Shown one piece after another: positions 33,201 to 42,641 of a stretch of 64,000 bases of DNA (position 1 is its first letter; every line of letters begins with the position of its first letter). The translations under genes were made by a program, and so were the position numbers. Location: contig NZ_JANUSB010000015.1 of assembly GCF_024793895.1 (NCBI RefSeq), positions 1-64,000 of the forward strand. The letters are read 5' to 3'. The notes beneath the pieces are model-generated. The model was not told the origin of the DNA, made no database searches, and worked only from the letters and a program-made list of their open reading frames with translations. The DNA is from Serratia sp. AKBS12 (GTDB taxonomy: Bacteria > Pseudomonadota > Gammaproteobacteria > Enterobacterales > Enterobacteriaceae).

Positions 33201-34183
33201 GCGACAAACCGGTTTACAGCGAAAGCCGCAGCACGTTGCGCACCTGGTGGGCGGAAACCACCTGGCAAATGCAACGCCTGCGCGATAACCCCGACTGTGC
33301 CGATCAGGAACATCAGGCCAAACAGGATGAGCGCGACCCGGGGCTGAACGTCAAGCTGACATTTGCGCCACAAGAGGACATTGCAGCACCTTATATTGCC
33401 AAGGGCGTGCGGCCGAAAGTCGCGGTGCTGCGTGAGCAGGGCGTCAACTCCCACGTTGAAATGGCGGCGGCGTTCCACCGCGCCGGTTTTGACGCCATCG
33501 ACGTGCATATGAGCGATCTGCTGGCTGGGCGTCGCGATCTGCAGGACTTCCATACGCTGGTGGCCTGTGGCGGTTTCTCATACGGTGACGTGCTGGGTGC
33601 AGGCGAAGGCTGGGCGAAGTCGATTCTGTTCAACCCGCGCGTACGTGACGAGTTCGAAGCCTTCTTCCACCGTCCGCAGACCCTGGCGCTGGGCGTGTGT
33701 AACGGCTGTCAGATGATGTCCAACCTGCGTGAGCTGATCCCCGGTGCAGAACAGTGGCCGCGCTTCGTGCGCAACCTGTCTGATCGCTTCGAAGCGCGCT
33801 TTAGCCTGGTGGAAGTGGCGGCCAGTCCGTCGCTGTTTATGCAGGGCATGACCGGTTCGCGGATGCCGATTGCGGTATCGCATGGCGAAGGGCATGTCGA
33901 AGTCCGTGATGCGGCGCATCTGGCTGCGTTGGAAAGTCAGGGGCTGGTGGCATTGCGCTTCGTGAACAATGCCGGCCAGGTCACTGAAGCCTACCCGGCC
34001 AACCCGAACGGATCGCCAAACGGCATTACTGCCGTGACCAGCGCCAGCGGACGAGCGACGGTAATGATGCCACACCCGGAGCGGGTGTTCCGTACCGTCA
34101 GCAACTCCTGGCACCCGGACGAGTGGGGCGAAGACAGCCCGTGGATGCGTATGTTCCGCAACGCGCGCCAGCAACTGGGTTAA
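30293..34183 (+). CDS. purL: Phosphoribosylformylglycinamidine synthase PurL
   Basis: The fourth step of purine synthesis: converts FGAR, glutamine and ATP to FGAM. The single 1296-residue chain has an N-terminal PurS-like part, two AIRS-like halves that bind ATP ([20 protein letters not shown]) and a C-terminal class I glutamine amidotransferase with the nucleophile in [12 protein letters not shown] and the His/Glu pair in [11 protein letters not shown] use ATG 30293; the frame extends two codons further to a TTG. Length is that of E. coli (1295). It is monocistronic. Confidence 0.98.
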   Translation: MEILRGSPALSAFRVTKLLSRCQDAQLPVSDIYAEYVHFADVSAPLSAEEHSKLTRLLKYGPSLAEHAPQGRLLLVTPRPGTISPWSSKATDIAHNCGLSQVERLERGLAFYVTAPTLDEAQWQQLAALLHDRMMETVFSDLQQAEKLFAHHQPAPYQAVDMLGEGRSALEKANVKLGLALAQDEIDYLLNAFTGLGRNPTDIELYMFAQANSEHCRHKIFNADWIIDGEQQPKSLFKMIKNTFEHTPDYVLSAYKDNAAVMEGSQVGRFFAAPENGRYDYHQEDTHILMKVETHNHPTAISPWPGAATGSGGEIRDEGATGRGAKPKAGLVGFSVSNLRIPGFEQPWEQDFGKPERIVSALDIMTEGPLGGAAFNNEFGRPALLGYFRTYEEQVNSHNGLELRGYHKPIMLAGGIGNIRADHVQKGEITVGAKLVVLGGPAMNIGLGGGAASSMDSGQSDADLDFASVQRDNPEMERRCQEVIDRCWQLGADNPILFIHDVGAGGLSNAMPELVSDGGRGGRFELRDILNDEPGMSPLEVWCNESQERYVMAIAPAQMAQFDEICRRERAPYAVIGEATEERHLTLNDRHFDNQPIDMPLDVLLGKTPKMTRDVTRLQARGEPVLRDGISVADAVKRVLHLPAVAEKTFLITIGDRTVTGMVARDQMVGPWQIPVADCAVTTASLDSYYGEAMSLGERAPVALLDFAASGRLAVGEALTNLAATDIGSLKRVKLSANWMAAAGHPGEDAGLYEAVKAVGEELCPALGITIPVGKDSMSMKTRWQEGNEQREMTSPLSLVITAFARVEDVRHTVTPQLRTDQGDTELLLIDLGNGHNALGATALAQVYRQLGDQPADVRSAEQLGGFFNAMQQLVADRELLAYHDRSDGGLLITLAEMAFAGHCGVEVDIQALGEDALAALFNEELGAVIQVSAERRAAVQQIFARHGLSNNVHHIGRVQAGDRFVITQGDKPVYSESRSTLRTWWAETTWQMQRLRDNPDCADQEHQAKQDERDPGLNVKLTFAPQEDIAAPYIAKGVRPKVAVLREQGVNSHVEMAAAFHRAGFDAIDVHMSDLLAGRRDLQDFHTLVACGGFSYGDVLGAGEGWAKSILFNPRVRDEFEAFFHRPQTLALGVCNGCQMMSNLRELIPGAEQWPRFVRNLSDRFEARFSLVEVAASPSLFMQGMTGSRMPIAVSHGEGHVEVRDAAHLAALESQGLVALRFVNNAGQVTEAYPANPNGSPNGITAVTSASGRATVMMPHPERVFRTVSNSWHPDEWGEDSPWMRMFRNARQQLG

Positions 34184-34189
34184 ATGCCG

Positions 34190-34249
34190 CAGGGGCCGTT
34201 CCCGGCCCCTGTTGCCCGATACCCTGGCCACTGGGTGCCAGGGTATCGG
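34190..34249 (+). terminator. Two consecutive hairpins after purL
   Basis: First stem CAGGGGCCG/CGGCCCCTG (34190-34211), 7 bases after the purL stop. The second is a perfect 13-bp stem CCGATACCCTGGC/GCCAGGGTATCGG (34216-34249). Neither has a long T-run, so termination is probable but not certain. Confidence 0.6.
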
Positions 34250-34270
34250 CTACCCCGGAAAAGTTTGCAA

Positions 34271-34296
34271 CCAGACCCCAGACCCCAGACCCCAGA
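34271..34296 (+). repeat. Heptanucleotide tandem repeat CCAGACC
   Basis: CCAGACC is repeated three times, followed by a fourth partial copy (CCAGA), between the purL hairpins and the GlrR sites. It is a small tandem repeat that could vary in copy number between strains. No coding or regulatory role is visible. Confidence 0.75.
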
Positions 34297-34427
34297 TACA
34301 GTTTCCCGCTCCTGAGCCCCCGGCGCCACGAGACGCCCCCCTCGGCGTGTTTAACGATGCGGCAACGCACCGGCCAGTAAACTCGCCTGTCGCATTTAAT
34401 CTGCTGATTTTCGGCGTAGTTGCAGGT

Positions 34428-34540
34428 TGTCGGCAATTTGCGACAAACTCCATTAAGAATGTCTCTAAAAGGTGACATCTAAGCTATTGATTTTTAAGGT
34501 AGGTAAATAAATTGACTTAGGTTGTCGTGTTTTGGCGACA
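34428..34540 (+). promoter_or_regulatory. Three GlrR-binding boxes (TGTC-N10-GACA)
   Basis: Exact TGTC-N10-GACA motifs occur at 34428-34445, 34460-34477 and 34523-34540. This is the motif known for the response regulator GlrR (QseF) upstream of glmY in E. coli and Yersinia. They lie about 135-250 bases before the glmY start, a normal distance for sigma-54 enhancers looped by IHF. Confidence 0.9.
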
Positions 34541-34647
34541 GCATGGTGAATTTCCGCACAGCGCTGCCAGGCGGAAATACCACTATAGAAAATGTAATTT
34601 ATTAATAAACTGCTTTAAATCAGTATGATATAAAAATAATTGAAAAG

Positions 34648-34663
34648 TTGGCACGCATAATGC
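34648..34663 (+). promoter_or_regulatory. Sigma-54 promoter of glmY
   Basis: TTGGCACG then TGC with GG at 34650-34651 and GC at 34662-34663, separated by exactly 10 bases, fits the -24/-12 sigma-54 consensus. The predicted start is near 34675-34676. The glrK-glrR genes downstream encode the matching activator. Confidence 0.9.
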
Positions 34664-34675
34664 ATGATACTTGTC

Positions 34676-34850
34676 AGTTGCTCATTCAACTTTTTATGAT
34701 GGCCGGTAAATAAACCGAATCCATGCCTCATAAGCCTCCGAATGATGCCAAAGAAATGGTGCCTATCGTCCAACCAAACCGATAACAGACGCGCAAGCGG
34801 CTTTATCAAGCATCGGGCGACACGTGGAGTGAGGCACCGCCTGTATCCAA
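34676..34850 (+). ncRNA. glmY: GlmY small RNA (3' end uncertain)
   Basis: GlmY binds RapZ and thereby spares GlmZ, raising glmS translation and amino-sugar synthesis. The RNA starts AGTTGCTCATTCAACTTTTT, like E. coli GlmY/GlmZ. It keeps the family blocks GCCTCATAAGCCTCCGAATG, TATCGTCCAA and GAGTGAGGCACC. Position (between purL and glrK), the sigma-54 promoter and GlrR boxes fix it as GlmY rather than GlmZ. No clear terminator is seen within 200 bases, so the end is set by where family similarity fades. Confidence 0.85.
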
Positions 34851-35193
34851 CTGTGATGAAACGTTCATCAATATCGGATACATCTGGATGCTATTCGTCC
34901 CATTCGATGCCAGCCTGCGGGCTACATCACCCTGGGGACGAGGCTTAAGGGCATCCACATATTCCTTGCGATGGGGCAGTCCTGCCCCAGCGTCAATCCG
35001 CCAGTTTTCTTCGTCAATCCGTTTGTTTGCCGTCCTGCAATCCTTCTCCTTGCTGATTTACCTGCGTGAAAGCAGCGTGGCACGTTGCCTGGCGCTGTAA
35101 AGCAGTTTGCAGCGCGTATGCAGGATTATCCGCCTACAGGCTTTTTTCTTGCCGACGACTCGGTTAGCATCAGGGCAGACAAGGGACAATGAG
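34851..35193 (+). other. Stretch between glmY and glrK
   Basis: About 340 bases with no convincing gene. It contains the stem TGGGGCAG/CTGCCCCA (34972-34989) without a T-run, and a weak stem GCCT/AGGC followed by six T residues near 35131-35146. The latter is a possible weak terminator before glrK. The last 30 bases hold the glrK Shine-Dalgarno (AGGGACAATGAG). Confidence 0.4.
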
Positions 35194-36630
35194 ATGATTT
35201 CGTTGAAAAGATGGCGTTTATTCCCCCGCTCGCTGCGCCAATTGGTGCTGATGGCGTTTCTGTTGGTGTTACTGCCATTGCTGGTATTGGCATATCAAGC
35301 CTATCAAAGTCTGAATCATCTCAGTTCGCAGGCGGCCGATATCAACCGCACCACCCTGGTGGATGCCCGCCGCAGTGAGGCGATGACCAGCGTGGCGCTG
35401 GAAATGGAGCGCAGCTATCGTCAGTATTGCGTGCTGGTTGACCCGACGCTGGAACGCCTGTATCAAAATCAGCGCAAACAATATTCACAAATGCTTGATG
35501 CCCATGCCCCGATCCTGCCGGATGAGCGCTATTATCAAACGTTGCGCGATCTGCTAACGCAGCTGGCGACCATCAAATGCCAAAGCAGCGGCCCCGATAA
35601 GGAAACGTCGACCCTGCTGGAGTCGTTTTCGCGCTCCAATGCCGAAATGGTACAGGCGACGCGCGCGGTGGTGTTCTCGCGCGGTCAGCAACTGCAGCAG
35701 GCGATTGCCGAGCGCGGGCAGTTTTTTGGCTGGCAGGCTCTGTTGCTGTTTCTGGTCAGCGTGCTGCTGGTGGTGCTGTTTACCCGCATGATTATCGGGC
35801 CGGTGAAGGCGGTGGAGCAGATGATTAACCGCCTGGGCGAAGGACGTGCGCTGGGTTCGGCGGCATCGTTCAAAGGGCCGCGCGAACTGCGCTCGTTGGC
35901 ACAGCGGATCATCTGGCTGAGCGAGCGCCTGGCATGGCTGGAATCGCAGCGTCATGAGTTTCTGCGCCATATTTCCCATGAACTGAAAACGCCATTGGCC
36001 AGCATGCGTGAAGGCACCGAATTATTGGCGGACGAAGTGGCGGGGCCGTTGACCTCCGACCAAAAAGAAGTGGTGACCATCCTCGATCACAGCAGCCGTC
36101 ATTTGCAGCAGCTGATCGAGCAATTGCTCGACTACAATCGTAAGCTGGCGGATGGGCCGGCAGAGCATGAAAACGTCGAACTGAGCGAGATGATCGAGAT
36201 GGTGGTTGCGGCACATAGCCTGCCGGCTCGAGCCAAGATGATCCGAACCGACATTCAGCTTGATGCCGAAATTTGCTGGGCAGAGCCTACGCTATTAATG
36301 CGCGTGCTGGATAATCTCTATTCCAATGCGGTGCACTACGGCAAGGAATCCGGTAACATTTGGATTCGTAGCCGCCAAATTGGGCAACGGGTGCAGATTG
36401 ATGTCGCCAATACCGGCACGCCAATCCCCGAAACGGAACAAACCATGATTTTCGAGCCTTTTTTCCAGGGCAGTCAGCAACGGAAAGGGGCGGTAAAAGG
36501 AAGCGGGCTCGGCCTGAGCATCGCACAAGATTGTATCCGCCGGATGCGCGGTGAATTGCAGTTGGTCAACGTCGATGACGCTGATGTCTGCTTCCGAATT
36601 GAATTGCCATTAACCGCCGAGAATGAATAA
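35194..36630 (+). CDS. glrK: Sensor histidine kinase GlrK (QseE)
   Basis: An inner-membrane sensor kinase that phosphorylates GlrR and so drives glmY transcription. Epinephrine, sulfate and phosphate were proposed as signals in E. coli. The 478-residue product has transmembrane segments at about 15-35 and 179-199 around a periplasmic helical domain. A HAMP region and the phospho-acceptor His262 in FLRHISHELKTPLASM follow. The ATP domain has VLDNLYSNAVHYG and GSGLGLSIAQDCI. I use ATG 35194; the longer frame runs into the upstream leader. Confidence 0.96.
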   Translation: MISLKRWRLFPRSLRQLVLMAFLLVLLPLLVLAYQAYQSLNHLSSQAADINRTTLVDARRSEAMTSVALEMERSYRQYCVLVDPTLERLYQNQRKQYSQMLDAHAPILPDERYYQTLRDLLTQLATIKCQSSGPDKETSTLLESFSRSNAEMVQATRAVVFSRGQQLQQAIAERGQFFGWQALLLFLVSVLLVVLFTRMIIGPVKAVEQMINRLGEGRALGSAASFKGPRELRSLAQRIIWLSERLAWLESQRHEFLRHISHELKTPLASMREGTELLADEVAGPLTSDQKEVVTILDHSSRHLQQLIEQLLDYNRKLADGPAEHENVELSEMIEMVVAAHSLPARAKMIRTDIQLDAEICWAEPTLLMRVLDNLYSNAVHYGKESGNIWIRSRQIGQRVQIDVANTGTPIPETEQTMIFEPFFQGSQQRKGAVKGSGLGLSIAQDCIRRMRGELQLVNVDDADVCFRIELPLTAENE

Positions 36631-36633
36631 ATA

Positions 36634-37506
36634 ATGTACATATGGCCACAACGCGCTCGTCTGACCAAGATCGAACGTTCCACGCGTGCTAGTGCGCGCG
36701 CACCGCTCGGCAAGCGTCCACTCTCTTTTCTGGGCACGCTTCTTTTTGCCCCGTTTTTGTTAGCCGGCTGTGCCGATCGCGCCGTCAGCAGCGGTCTTGA
36801 GCCGCAGCAGCAGGAAGCGATTCCTGATAGCAAGGTTGTCGATTACCGTATCGCGCCGTGCGATACCCTGTGGCAACTCAACGAAAAGGATGCGTTGGAC
36901 AACTCCCTGTATTGGCTGCGTGCCATGGACTGCGCCGACCGGATCGGTTCTACCCAGGCGCGCACGCTGGCAAAAACCATTCCTGGTACCGCATGGGATG
37001 GCATGTTCAAGCAAAGCATCCTGTTGGGCAGCGCCGAACCGACGTCGGCGGAGCGCCGGCAGATGATCGATCGTCTGAACCACTACCGGCTGGCTTTCCC
37101 AAGTACGCTGCGGCCGCTGCTGCAACTGTGGCGTCAACAGCAGGTGCTGCAAATTGCGCTGTTCGATGAGCGTGCCCGCTATCAACATCTGCAAGAGTCA
37201 ACCGACAGCCAGATTGATACGCTGCGCCAAAGCCAGGCTCGGCTGCAAAGCCAGTTGCAGGATACCTCACGCAAATTGGAAAACCTGACGGATATCGAGC
37301 GTCAACTTTCTTCCCGCAAGCAAATGCAGGGTGAGATCCCCGATAATGCCGCCAGCCAGGCCAAGCCGAGTGCGGCAGCCAAACCTGCCGAGCCGGCAAA
37401 GAGCGCCGAGCCGGAAGGCACAACGGAAAAGGGCACCGCGCTGCCGGTTGAACCGGAAGACACTTACGCGCCGCCATCTGCCAATAAGGAGCCTAACGCG
37501 CAATGA
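36634..37506 (+). CDS. qseG: Two-component system lipoprotein QseG (YfhG)
   Basis: An outer-membrane lipoprotein encoded between kinase and regulator; in E. coli it interacts with QseE (GlrK). The 290-residue product has a basic N-terminus, a hydrophobic signal and lipobox FLLAGC near residue 45. The central helical domain has a heptad-like stretch (residues about 185-230). The Pro/Ala/Glu-rich tail (KPAEPAKSAEPEGTTEKG) may span the periplasm. A signal this far from the start suggests that a later start may be used. Its end overlaps glrR by 4 bases. Confidence 0.9.
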   Translation: MYIWPQRARLTKIERSTRASARAPLGKRPLSFLGTLLFAPFLLAGCADRAVSSGLEPQQQEAIPDSKVVDYRIAPCDTLWQLNEKDALDNSLYWLRAMDCADRIGSTQARTLAKTIPGTAWDGMFKQSILLGSAEPTSAERRQMIDRLNHYRLAFPSTLRPLLQLWRQQQVLQIALFDERARYQHLQESTDSQIDTLRQSQARLQSQLQDTSRKLENLTDIERQLSSRKQMQGEIPDNAASQAKPSAAAKPAEPAKSAEPEGTTEKGTALPVEPEDTYAPPSANKEPNAQ

Positions 37507-38840
37507 CAGCCCGCAAACCGGCCAATTTGTTATTGGTTGACGACGATCCCAGCCTGCTGAAGCTGCTGGGGATGCGCCTCACCAGTGAAGGTTTTCATGT
37601 CACAACGGCTGAAAGCGGTCAGGAAGCGCTGCGCCTATTAGCGCGTGAAAAAATCGATATGGTCATCAGCGACCTGCGTATGGATGAAATGGACGGTATG
37701 GCACTGTTTGCCGAAATCCAGAAGCATCAGCCAGGCATGCCGGTGATCATCCTTACCGCCCATGGTTCTATCCCTGACGCCGTCGCGGCAACCCAGCAGG
37801 GGGTGTTCAGTTTCCTGACCAAACCGGTCGATCGTGATGCGCTGTATAAAGCCATCGACGACGCACTGTCGCTGTCGATACCGGCAGGCGACGATAGCTG
37901 GCGTGAAGCCATCGTCACCCGTAGCCCAATCATGCTCCGTTTGTTGGAGCAGGCGAAAATGGTGGCGCAGTCAGATGTCAGCGTGTTGATCAATGGCCAG
38001 AGCGGCACCGGCAAGGAAGTGCTGGCACAGGCGATTCACGGCGCCAGTCCGCGCGCCAAGAAAGCCTTTATCGCCATCAACTGCGGCGCGCTGCCGGAAC
38101 AGCTGCTGGAATCGGAGCTGTTTGGTCATGCCAAAGGGGCATTTACCGGCGCGGTCAGCAGCAGAGAAGGGCTATTCCAGGCGGCGGCCGGCGGCACGCT
38201 GTTCCTCGACGAAATTGGCGATATGCCATTGTCACTTCAGGTTAAACTGCTGCGGGTGTTGCAGGAGCGCAAGGTGCGGCCGCTGGGCAGCAACCGCGAC
38301 CTGGATATCGACGTACGTATTATTTCCGCCACCCATCGTGATTTACAGAAAGCGATGGCGAAGAATGAATTTCGTGAAGATTTGTACTACCGTCTGAACG
38401 TAGTGAACCTGAAAATTCCGGCGTTGAACGAACGTGCCGAGGATATCCCGCTGCTGGCCAACCACCTGCTGAGAGAGTCGGCCAAACGGCACAAGCCGTT
38501 CGTGCGCAGTTTCTCTACCGATGCGATGAAACGCCTGATGACCGCCAGTTGGCCGGGCAATGTACGGCAACTGGTCAACGTGATTGAACAGTGTGTGGCA
38601 TTAACCTCGGCGCCGGTGATCAGCGAAGCGTTGGTGGAACAGGCGCTGGAAGGCGAGAACACCGCGTTGCCGACCTTTGTCGAGGCGCGCAACCAGTTTG
38701 AATTGCATTACCTGCGCAAGCTACTGCAAATTACCAAGGGCAACGTGACTCAGGCTGCACGCATGGCTGGCCGCAATCGCACCGAGTTTTATAAATTGTT
38801 ATCGCGTCATGAACTTGATGCCAACGATTTTAAAGAATGA
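37503..38840 (+). CDS. glrR: Sigma-54 response regulator GlrR (QseF)
   Basis: Activates sigma-54 promoters, chiefly glmY, when phosphorylated by GlrK. The 445-residue product has a receiver domain with acidic pocket DDD at 13-15 and phospho-Asp57. An AAA+ domain follows with Walker A GQSGTGKE (165-172) and the sigma-54 contact loop GAFTGA (212-217). The C-terminal helix-turn-helix has GNVTQAARMAGRNRTEFYKL. The boxes it should bind are seen about 3 kb upstream at 34428-34540, so the locus is self-contained. Confidence 0.97.
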   Translation: MTARKPANLLLVDDDPSLLKLLGMRLTSEGFHVTTAESGQEALRLLAREKIDMVISDLRMDEMDGMALFAEIQKHQPGMPVIILTAHGSIPDAVAATQQGVFSFLTKPVDRDALYKAIDDALSLSIPAGDDSWREAIVTRSPIMLRLLEQAKMVAQSDVSVLINGQSGTGKEVLAQAIHGASPRAKKAFIAINCGALPEQLLESELFGHAKGAFTGAVSSREGLFQAAAGGTLFLDEIGDMPLSLQVKLLRVLQERKVRPLGSNRDLDIDVRIISATHRDLQKAMAKNEFREDLYYRLNVVNLKIPALNERAEDIPLLANHLLRESAKRHKPFVRSFSTDAMKRLMTASWPGNVRQLVNVIEQCVALTSAPVISEALVEQALEGENTALPTFVEARNQFELHYLRKLLQITKGNVTQAARMAGRNRTEFYKLLSRHELDANDFKE

Positions 38841-38904
38841 TGTTTTTTCCTGAACGTGCTTCGGCAGGTTCGCAACACATGACCTGGAAACAGACCATAG
38901 AAAT

Positions 38905-40527
38905 ATGAGCAGATCACTTTCCATTGCGTTAGCCCAGCTGAATTTGCTGGTGGGCGATATTGAAGGCAACAGCGAGCGCATGTTGCAAATCGTGCAGGAA
39001 CAGCAGAAGGCGGGAGCCGATCTGGTTATGTTCACCGAACTGGCGCTGTCCGGTTATCCTCCGGAAGACCTGCTGTATCGTGACGATTTCTATCAGCGCT
39101 GCGACCGGCAGCTCAACCGCCTGCAACAGGCGTCAGGCGAGGTCGCGATCCTGGTCGGTCATCCATGGCGGGAAGGCGACAGGTTATACAATGCGTTGTC
39201 GCTGTTTGCCGAAGGCGAGCTGCGGGCGCGCTACTTCAAGCAGCAGTTGCCGAACTATGGCGTGTTTGACGAAAAACGCTATTTCCACGCCGGGCAGGAA
39301 AGCTGCGTGGTGGAGCTGAAAGGCTACCGTCTTGGCCTGCTGATTTGTGAAGACCTGTGGTTCCCCGAGCCGATTGACGCGGCGAAAGCCGCCGGCGCAG
39401 AAATTGTTCTGTCGATTAACGCCTCGCCGTATAACCGGGAGAAGCCGTATATCCGCAAGACGCTGATGGCTGGCCACTGCCGGCGCACCAATTTGCCGCT
39501 GGTATACCTGAACCAGATCGGTGGGCAGGACGAATTGATTTTCGACGGTTGTTCAAAGGTGTTTGATGCCGCAGGCAATATGACCCACCGCCTGGCAGCG
39601 TTTGCCGAACAGGTGACGTTGTTGCAGTTCAACGAGCGTGAAGTGGTGCCAATGACCGCGCCTGCCGCCGAATTGCCGCAGCTGGCGCAAATCTACGAAG
39701 CGCTGGTGCTGGCGGTGCGCGACTATGTAAACAAGAACGGTTTCAAAGGCGCGGTACTGGGCCTGTCGGGGGGCATCGATTCGGCGTTGACGCTGGCGAT
39801 TGCGGTGGATGCGCTGGGTAAGGAAAAAGTGCAGGCGTTGATGATGCCGTTCCGTTATACCGCCGATATCAGCATTGCCGACGCCAAAGAAGAAGCCGAG
39901 ATACTTGGCGTCGAGTTTGACGTTGTTTCCATCGAGCCGATGTTTGACGCCTTTATGGGGCAATTGGCGCCGATGTTTGCCGGCACCGAACGCGATACCA
40001 CCGAAGAAAACCTCCAGGCGCGCTGCCGCGGCGTGGTGCTGATGGCATTGTCGAACAAGCGGCGCAGCATCGTGCTGACCACCGGCAACAAGAGCGAAAT
40101 GGCGGTGGGTTACGCCACGCTGTACGGCGATATGGCCGGCGGCTTTGATGTGTTGAAAGATGTACCGAAAACCCTGGTGTTCAAGCTGTCGGAATACCGC
40201 AATACCGTGTCGTACGTGATCCCGCAGCGGGTGATCGATCGTCCGCCGTCCGCCGAACTGGCGCCGGATCAGGTCGATCAGGACAGCCTGCCGCCTTATG
40301 ATATTTTAGATGCCATTCTGGAAGGGTACGTCGAACGCGATATGTCGGTGGCCGATCTGGTCGCCGCCGGTTTCGATGAGGCGATCGTGCGTAAAGTGAT
40401 CCGCCTGGTGGATATCAACGAATACAAGCGTCGTCAGGCCGCCGTCGGGCCGCGCATCACTGCCCGCAACTTCGGCAAGGATCGTCGCTACCCGATCACA
40501 TCCGGCTTTGGCCGCAAAAATTGGTAA
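38905..40527 (+). CDS. nadE: Glutamine-dependent NAD+ synthetase
   Basis: Makes NAD+ from deamido-NAD+, ATP and glutamine, the last step of NAD synthesis. The 540-residue chain has an N-terminal nitrilase-type amidase (catalytic Glu45, Lys112, Cys148 in LLICEDLWFPEP) fused to the synthetase domain with SGGIDS at 288-293. E. coli instead has a 275-residue ammonia-dependent enzyme, so this is the longer type. It lies between glrR and glnB; see the finding on PII control. Confidence 0.96.
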   Translation: MSRSLSIALAQLNLLVGDIEGNSERMLQIVQEQQKAGADLVMFTELALSGYPPEDLLYRDDFYQRCDRQLNRLQQASGEVAILVGHPWREGDRLYNALSLFAEGELRARYFKQQLPNYGVFDEKRYFHAGQESCVVELKGYRLGLLICEDLWFPEPIDAAKAAGAEIVLSINASPYNREKPYIRKTLMAGHCRRTNLPLVYLNQIGGQDELIFDGCSKVFDAAGNMTHRLAAFAEQVTLLQFNEREVVPMTAPAAELPQLAQIYEALVLAVRDYVNKNGFKGAVLGLSGGIDSALTLAIAVDALGKEKVQALMMPFRYTADISIADAKEEAEILGVEFDVVSIEPMFDAFMGQLAPMFAGTERDTTEENLQARCRGVVLMALSNKRRSIVLTTGNKSEMAVGYATLYGDMAGGFDVLKDVPKTLVFKLSEYRNTVSYVIPQRVIDRPPSAELAPDQVDQDSLPPYDILDAILEGYVERDMSVADLVAAGFDEAIVRKVIRLVDINEYKRRQAAVGPRITARNFGKDRRYPITSGFGRKNW

Positions 40528-40532
40528 TTGAA

Positions 40533-40549
40533 GCGCCTATTCAATAGGC
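40533..40549 (+). terminator. Weak hairpin after nadE
   Basis: Stem CGCCTAT/ATAGGCG with a 3-base loop, 5 bases after the nadE stop codon and followed by TCATTG. Partial termination before glnB is possible. Confidence 0.45.
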
Positions 40550-40683
40550 GTCATTGTCGCCGTCAGTTTGGGCGCGGACAGCGCGCAGGGCCGCAGCGTA
40601 CAGGCAGTACGTGAGTCGTCCGAGCACTGCCCTGGCGCAAAATGACCAGAAAATAGCCTAGTGGATAGGCGCGAGGAAACTAG

Positions 40684-41022
<339 letters not shown>

Positions 41023-41038
41023 GCCATCGCTTCCGGCA

Positions 41039-41072
41039 TAAAAAAACGGGCGACGCTGGCCCGTTTTTTTAT
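41039..41072. terminator. Bidirectional terminator between glnB and hmp
   Basis: Stem ACGGGC/GCCCGT flanked by A7 on the left and T7 on the right, between convergent genes. Confidence 0.9.
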
Positions 41073-41095
41073 TGTGTCGCGCCAGGGCGCGGCAG

Positions 41096-42286
41096 TTACA
41101 GCACCTTATGCGGGCCGAAGCATTCATAATGAATGCGCTCGACGTTAACACCCATAGCCAGTAACTGCTGCGCGACAAATTGCATAAACGCCACCGGGCC
41201 GCAGAAGTAATAATGCATCAAGGGGTTATCCAGCGAAGCGCGAACGGTGCCGAGATCCATCAGCCCGCGTGATTGGTAATCACGGCCTTCAACGTCGTTC
41301 TCGCTCGGTTGGCGATACCACACATGGCGGCTCAGGTTTGGCATGCGTGTTGCAATGTCGGCAACCTCGTCAGCAAAAGCGTGGACGCGGCCGTTTTCTG
41401 CAGCGTGCAGCCAATGCACCTCAGCCTGGTGCTGATTGTTGTACAGTGCGTTAAGCATGCCAAGCATCGGCGTTTGGCCAACGCCGCCGGAAATCAGCGC
41501 CACCGGCGTCGACGGCGAGATATCGAGGAAAAAGTCGCCGTGTGGCGGTGCGATCTCAATCACGTCGCCTTCTTTTGCCTGCTGATGCAGGTAGTTGGAC
41601 ACGATGCCGTGCTCTTCACGTTTTACCGCGATGCGATAAAATTCGCCGTTCGGGGCGGCAGTCAGTGAATACTGGCGGATCTCCTGGTGTTCAATGCTGT
41701 GGTGGTTGATATACACCGCCAGGTACTGGCCTGGCTTGAAATCAACCACGCGGCCACCGTCGACCGGCGCCAGAATAAAGCTGCTGATTGCCTCGCTCTG
41801 CGGCTGCTTTTTCACGATGCGGAAAGCGCGGCGATCGCGCCAGCCGCCGTCTCCGGTAGCACTTTCCTGATAAATCTGGCCTTCACGCTGGATAAATACG
41901 TTGGCCAATACGCCGTAAGCCTTGCCCCATGCGTCCAGCACTTCCTGCCCCGGGCTGAACATTTCGTCCAGCGTTGCCAACAGATGCGTACCGACAATCT
42001 GGTACTGCTCCGGCTGAATATTGAAACTGGCGTGTTTTTGCGCAATACGCTCGACCGCAGGCAGCAGCGCCGCCAGGTTTTCAATATTACTGGCGTAGGC
42101 GCAAATGGCATCAAACAGCGCCTGGCGCTGATCGCCGTTACGCTGGTTGCTCATATTGAAGATATCCTTCAGCTCAGGATTATGAGCGAACATGCGATCG
42201 TAGAAATGCGCAGTCAGCTTTGGCCCGGTGGCGGCAAGCAGGGGGATGGTGGACTTTACGGTGGCGATGGTTTGGCTATCCAGCAT
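41096..42286 (-). CDS. hmp: Flavohemoprotein Hmp (nitric oxide dioxygenase)
   Basis: Oxidises NO to nitrate with O2 and NAD(P)H, the main aerobic NO defence. The 396-residue product has an N-terminal globin domain with proximal haem ligand His85, then an FAD domain ([20 protein letters not shown]). An NAD domain ends [23 protein letters not shown] follows AAAGGAGTGCCACC. A near-perfect NsrR site lies 38 bases upstream. It is divergent from glyA as in E. coli. Confidence 0.98.
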   Translation of the reverse strand: MLDSQTIATVKSTIPLLAATGPKLTAHFYDRMFAHNPELKDIFNMSNQRNGDQRQALFDAICAYASNIENLAALLPAVERIAQKHASFNIQPEQYQIVGTHLLATLDEMFSPGQEVLDAWGKAYGVLANVFIQREGQIYQESATGDGGWRDRRAFRIVKKQPQSEAISSFILAPVDGGRVVDFKPGQYLAVYINHHSIEHQEIRQYSLTAAPNGEFYRIAVKREEHGIVSNYLHQQAKEGDVIEIAPPHGDFFLDISPSTPVALISGGVGQTPMLGMLNALYNNQHQAEVHWLHAAENGRVHAFADEVADIATRMPNLSRHVWYRQPSENDVEGRDYQSRGLMDLGTVRASLDNPLMHYYFCGPVAFMQFVAQQLLAMGVNVERIHYECFGPHKVL

Positions 42287-42323
42287 GGTGGCACTCCTTT
42301 GTGCAATGTTCCGATCTTATATA

Positions 42324-42346
42324 ATGATGCATTTTAAATGCATCTT
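42324..42346 (-). promoter_or_regulatory. NsrR operator of hmp
   Basis: A 23-base palindrome of two 11-mers, GATGCATTT and AAATGCATC being the shared cores. It matches the NsrR consensus at all but one base. NsrR is an iron-sulfur repressor that leaves DNA on reaction with NO, so hmp is NO-inducible. Confidence 0.9.
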
Positions 42347-42504
42347 ATAAGGTTGCGTCCGTCTTGTAAATACCCACTTTTTTGTTAAGTGTTTGTTAAT
42401 CGCCGATCCGCTTCACAGAACATGAAAAAAGCCCATTGGCAACATGAGGAAATGTCCGTTGAATAACGCACGTGTTTGATGGATCAAAGCCTTGTCGCAG
42501 CTAA

Positions 42505-42520
42505 AGCCAATCGTTTGCGT
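42505..42520 (+). promoter_or_regulatory. PurR operator upstream of glyA
   Basis: AGCCAATCGTTTGCGT matches the PurR consensus at 13 of 16 bases and lies 122 bases before the glyA start, as in E. coli. The rest of the 42347-42641 gap is promoter and leader sequence with no further gene. Confidence 0.7.
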
Positions 42521-42641
42521 AAAAACCTCTGTCAAGACCTATCTTCGACGGGTGAAAACAGTTTACACTGTTGCCCAGAACCCAAACGGGTAGTTATTTG
42601 GTGATTTTTTAGTTAGCGGGATTCAAGTCAGGAGAAGCCGG

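Noticed and set aside
31049-33553. 834-codon open frame antisense to purL
   Set aside because: It is a mirror of purL codon use in GC-rich DNA. No domain is seen, and purL itself is complete and conserved.
34271-34296. CRISPR-like array at the CCAGACC repeats
   Set aside because: The unit is only 7 bases with no spacers. It is a simple tandem repeat, and no cas genes are present.
34098-34478. 126-codon minus-strand frame after purL
   Set aside because: It overlaps the purL end, the hairpins and the first GlrR boxes, and has a low-complexity product. The regulatory reading is better supported.
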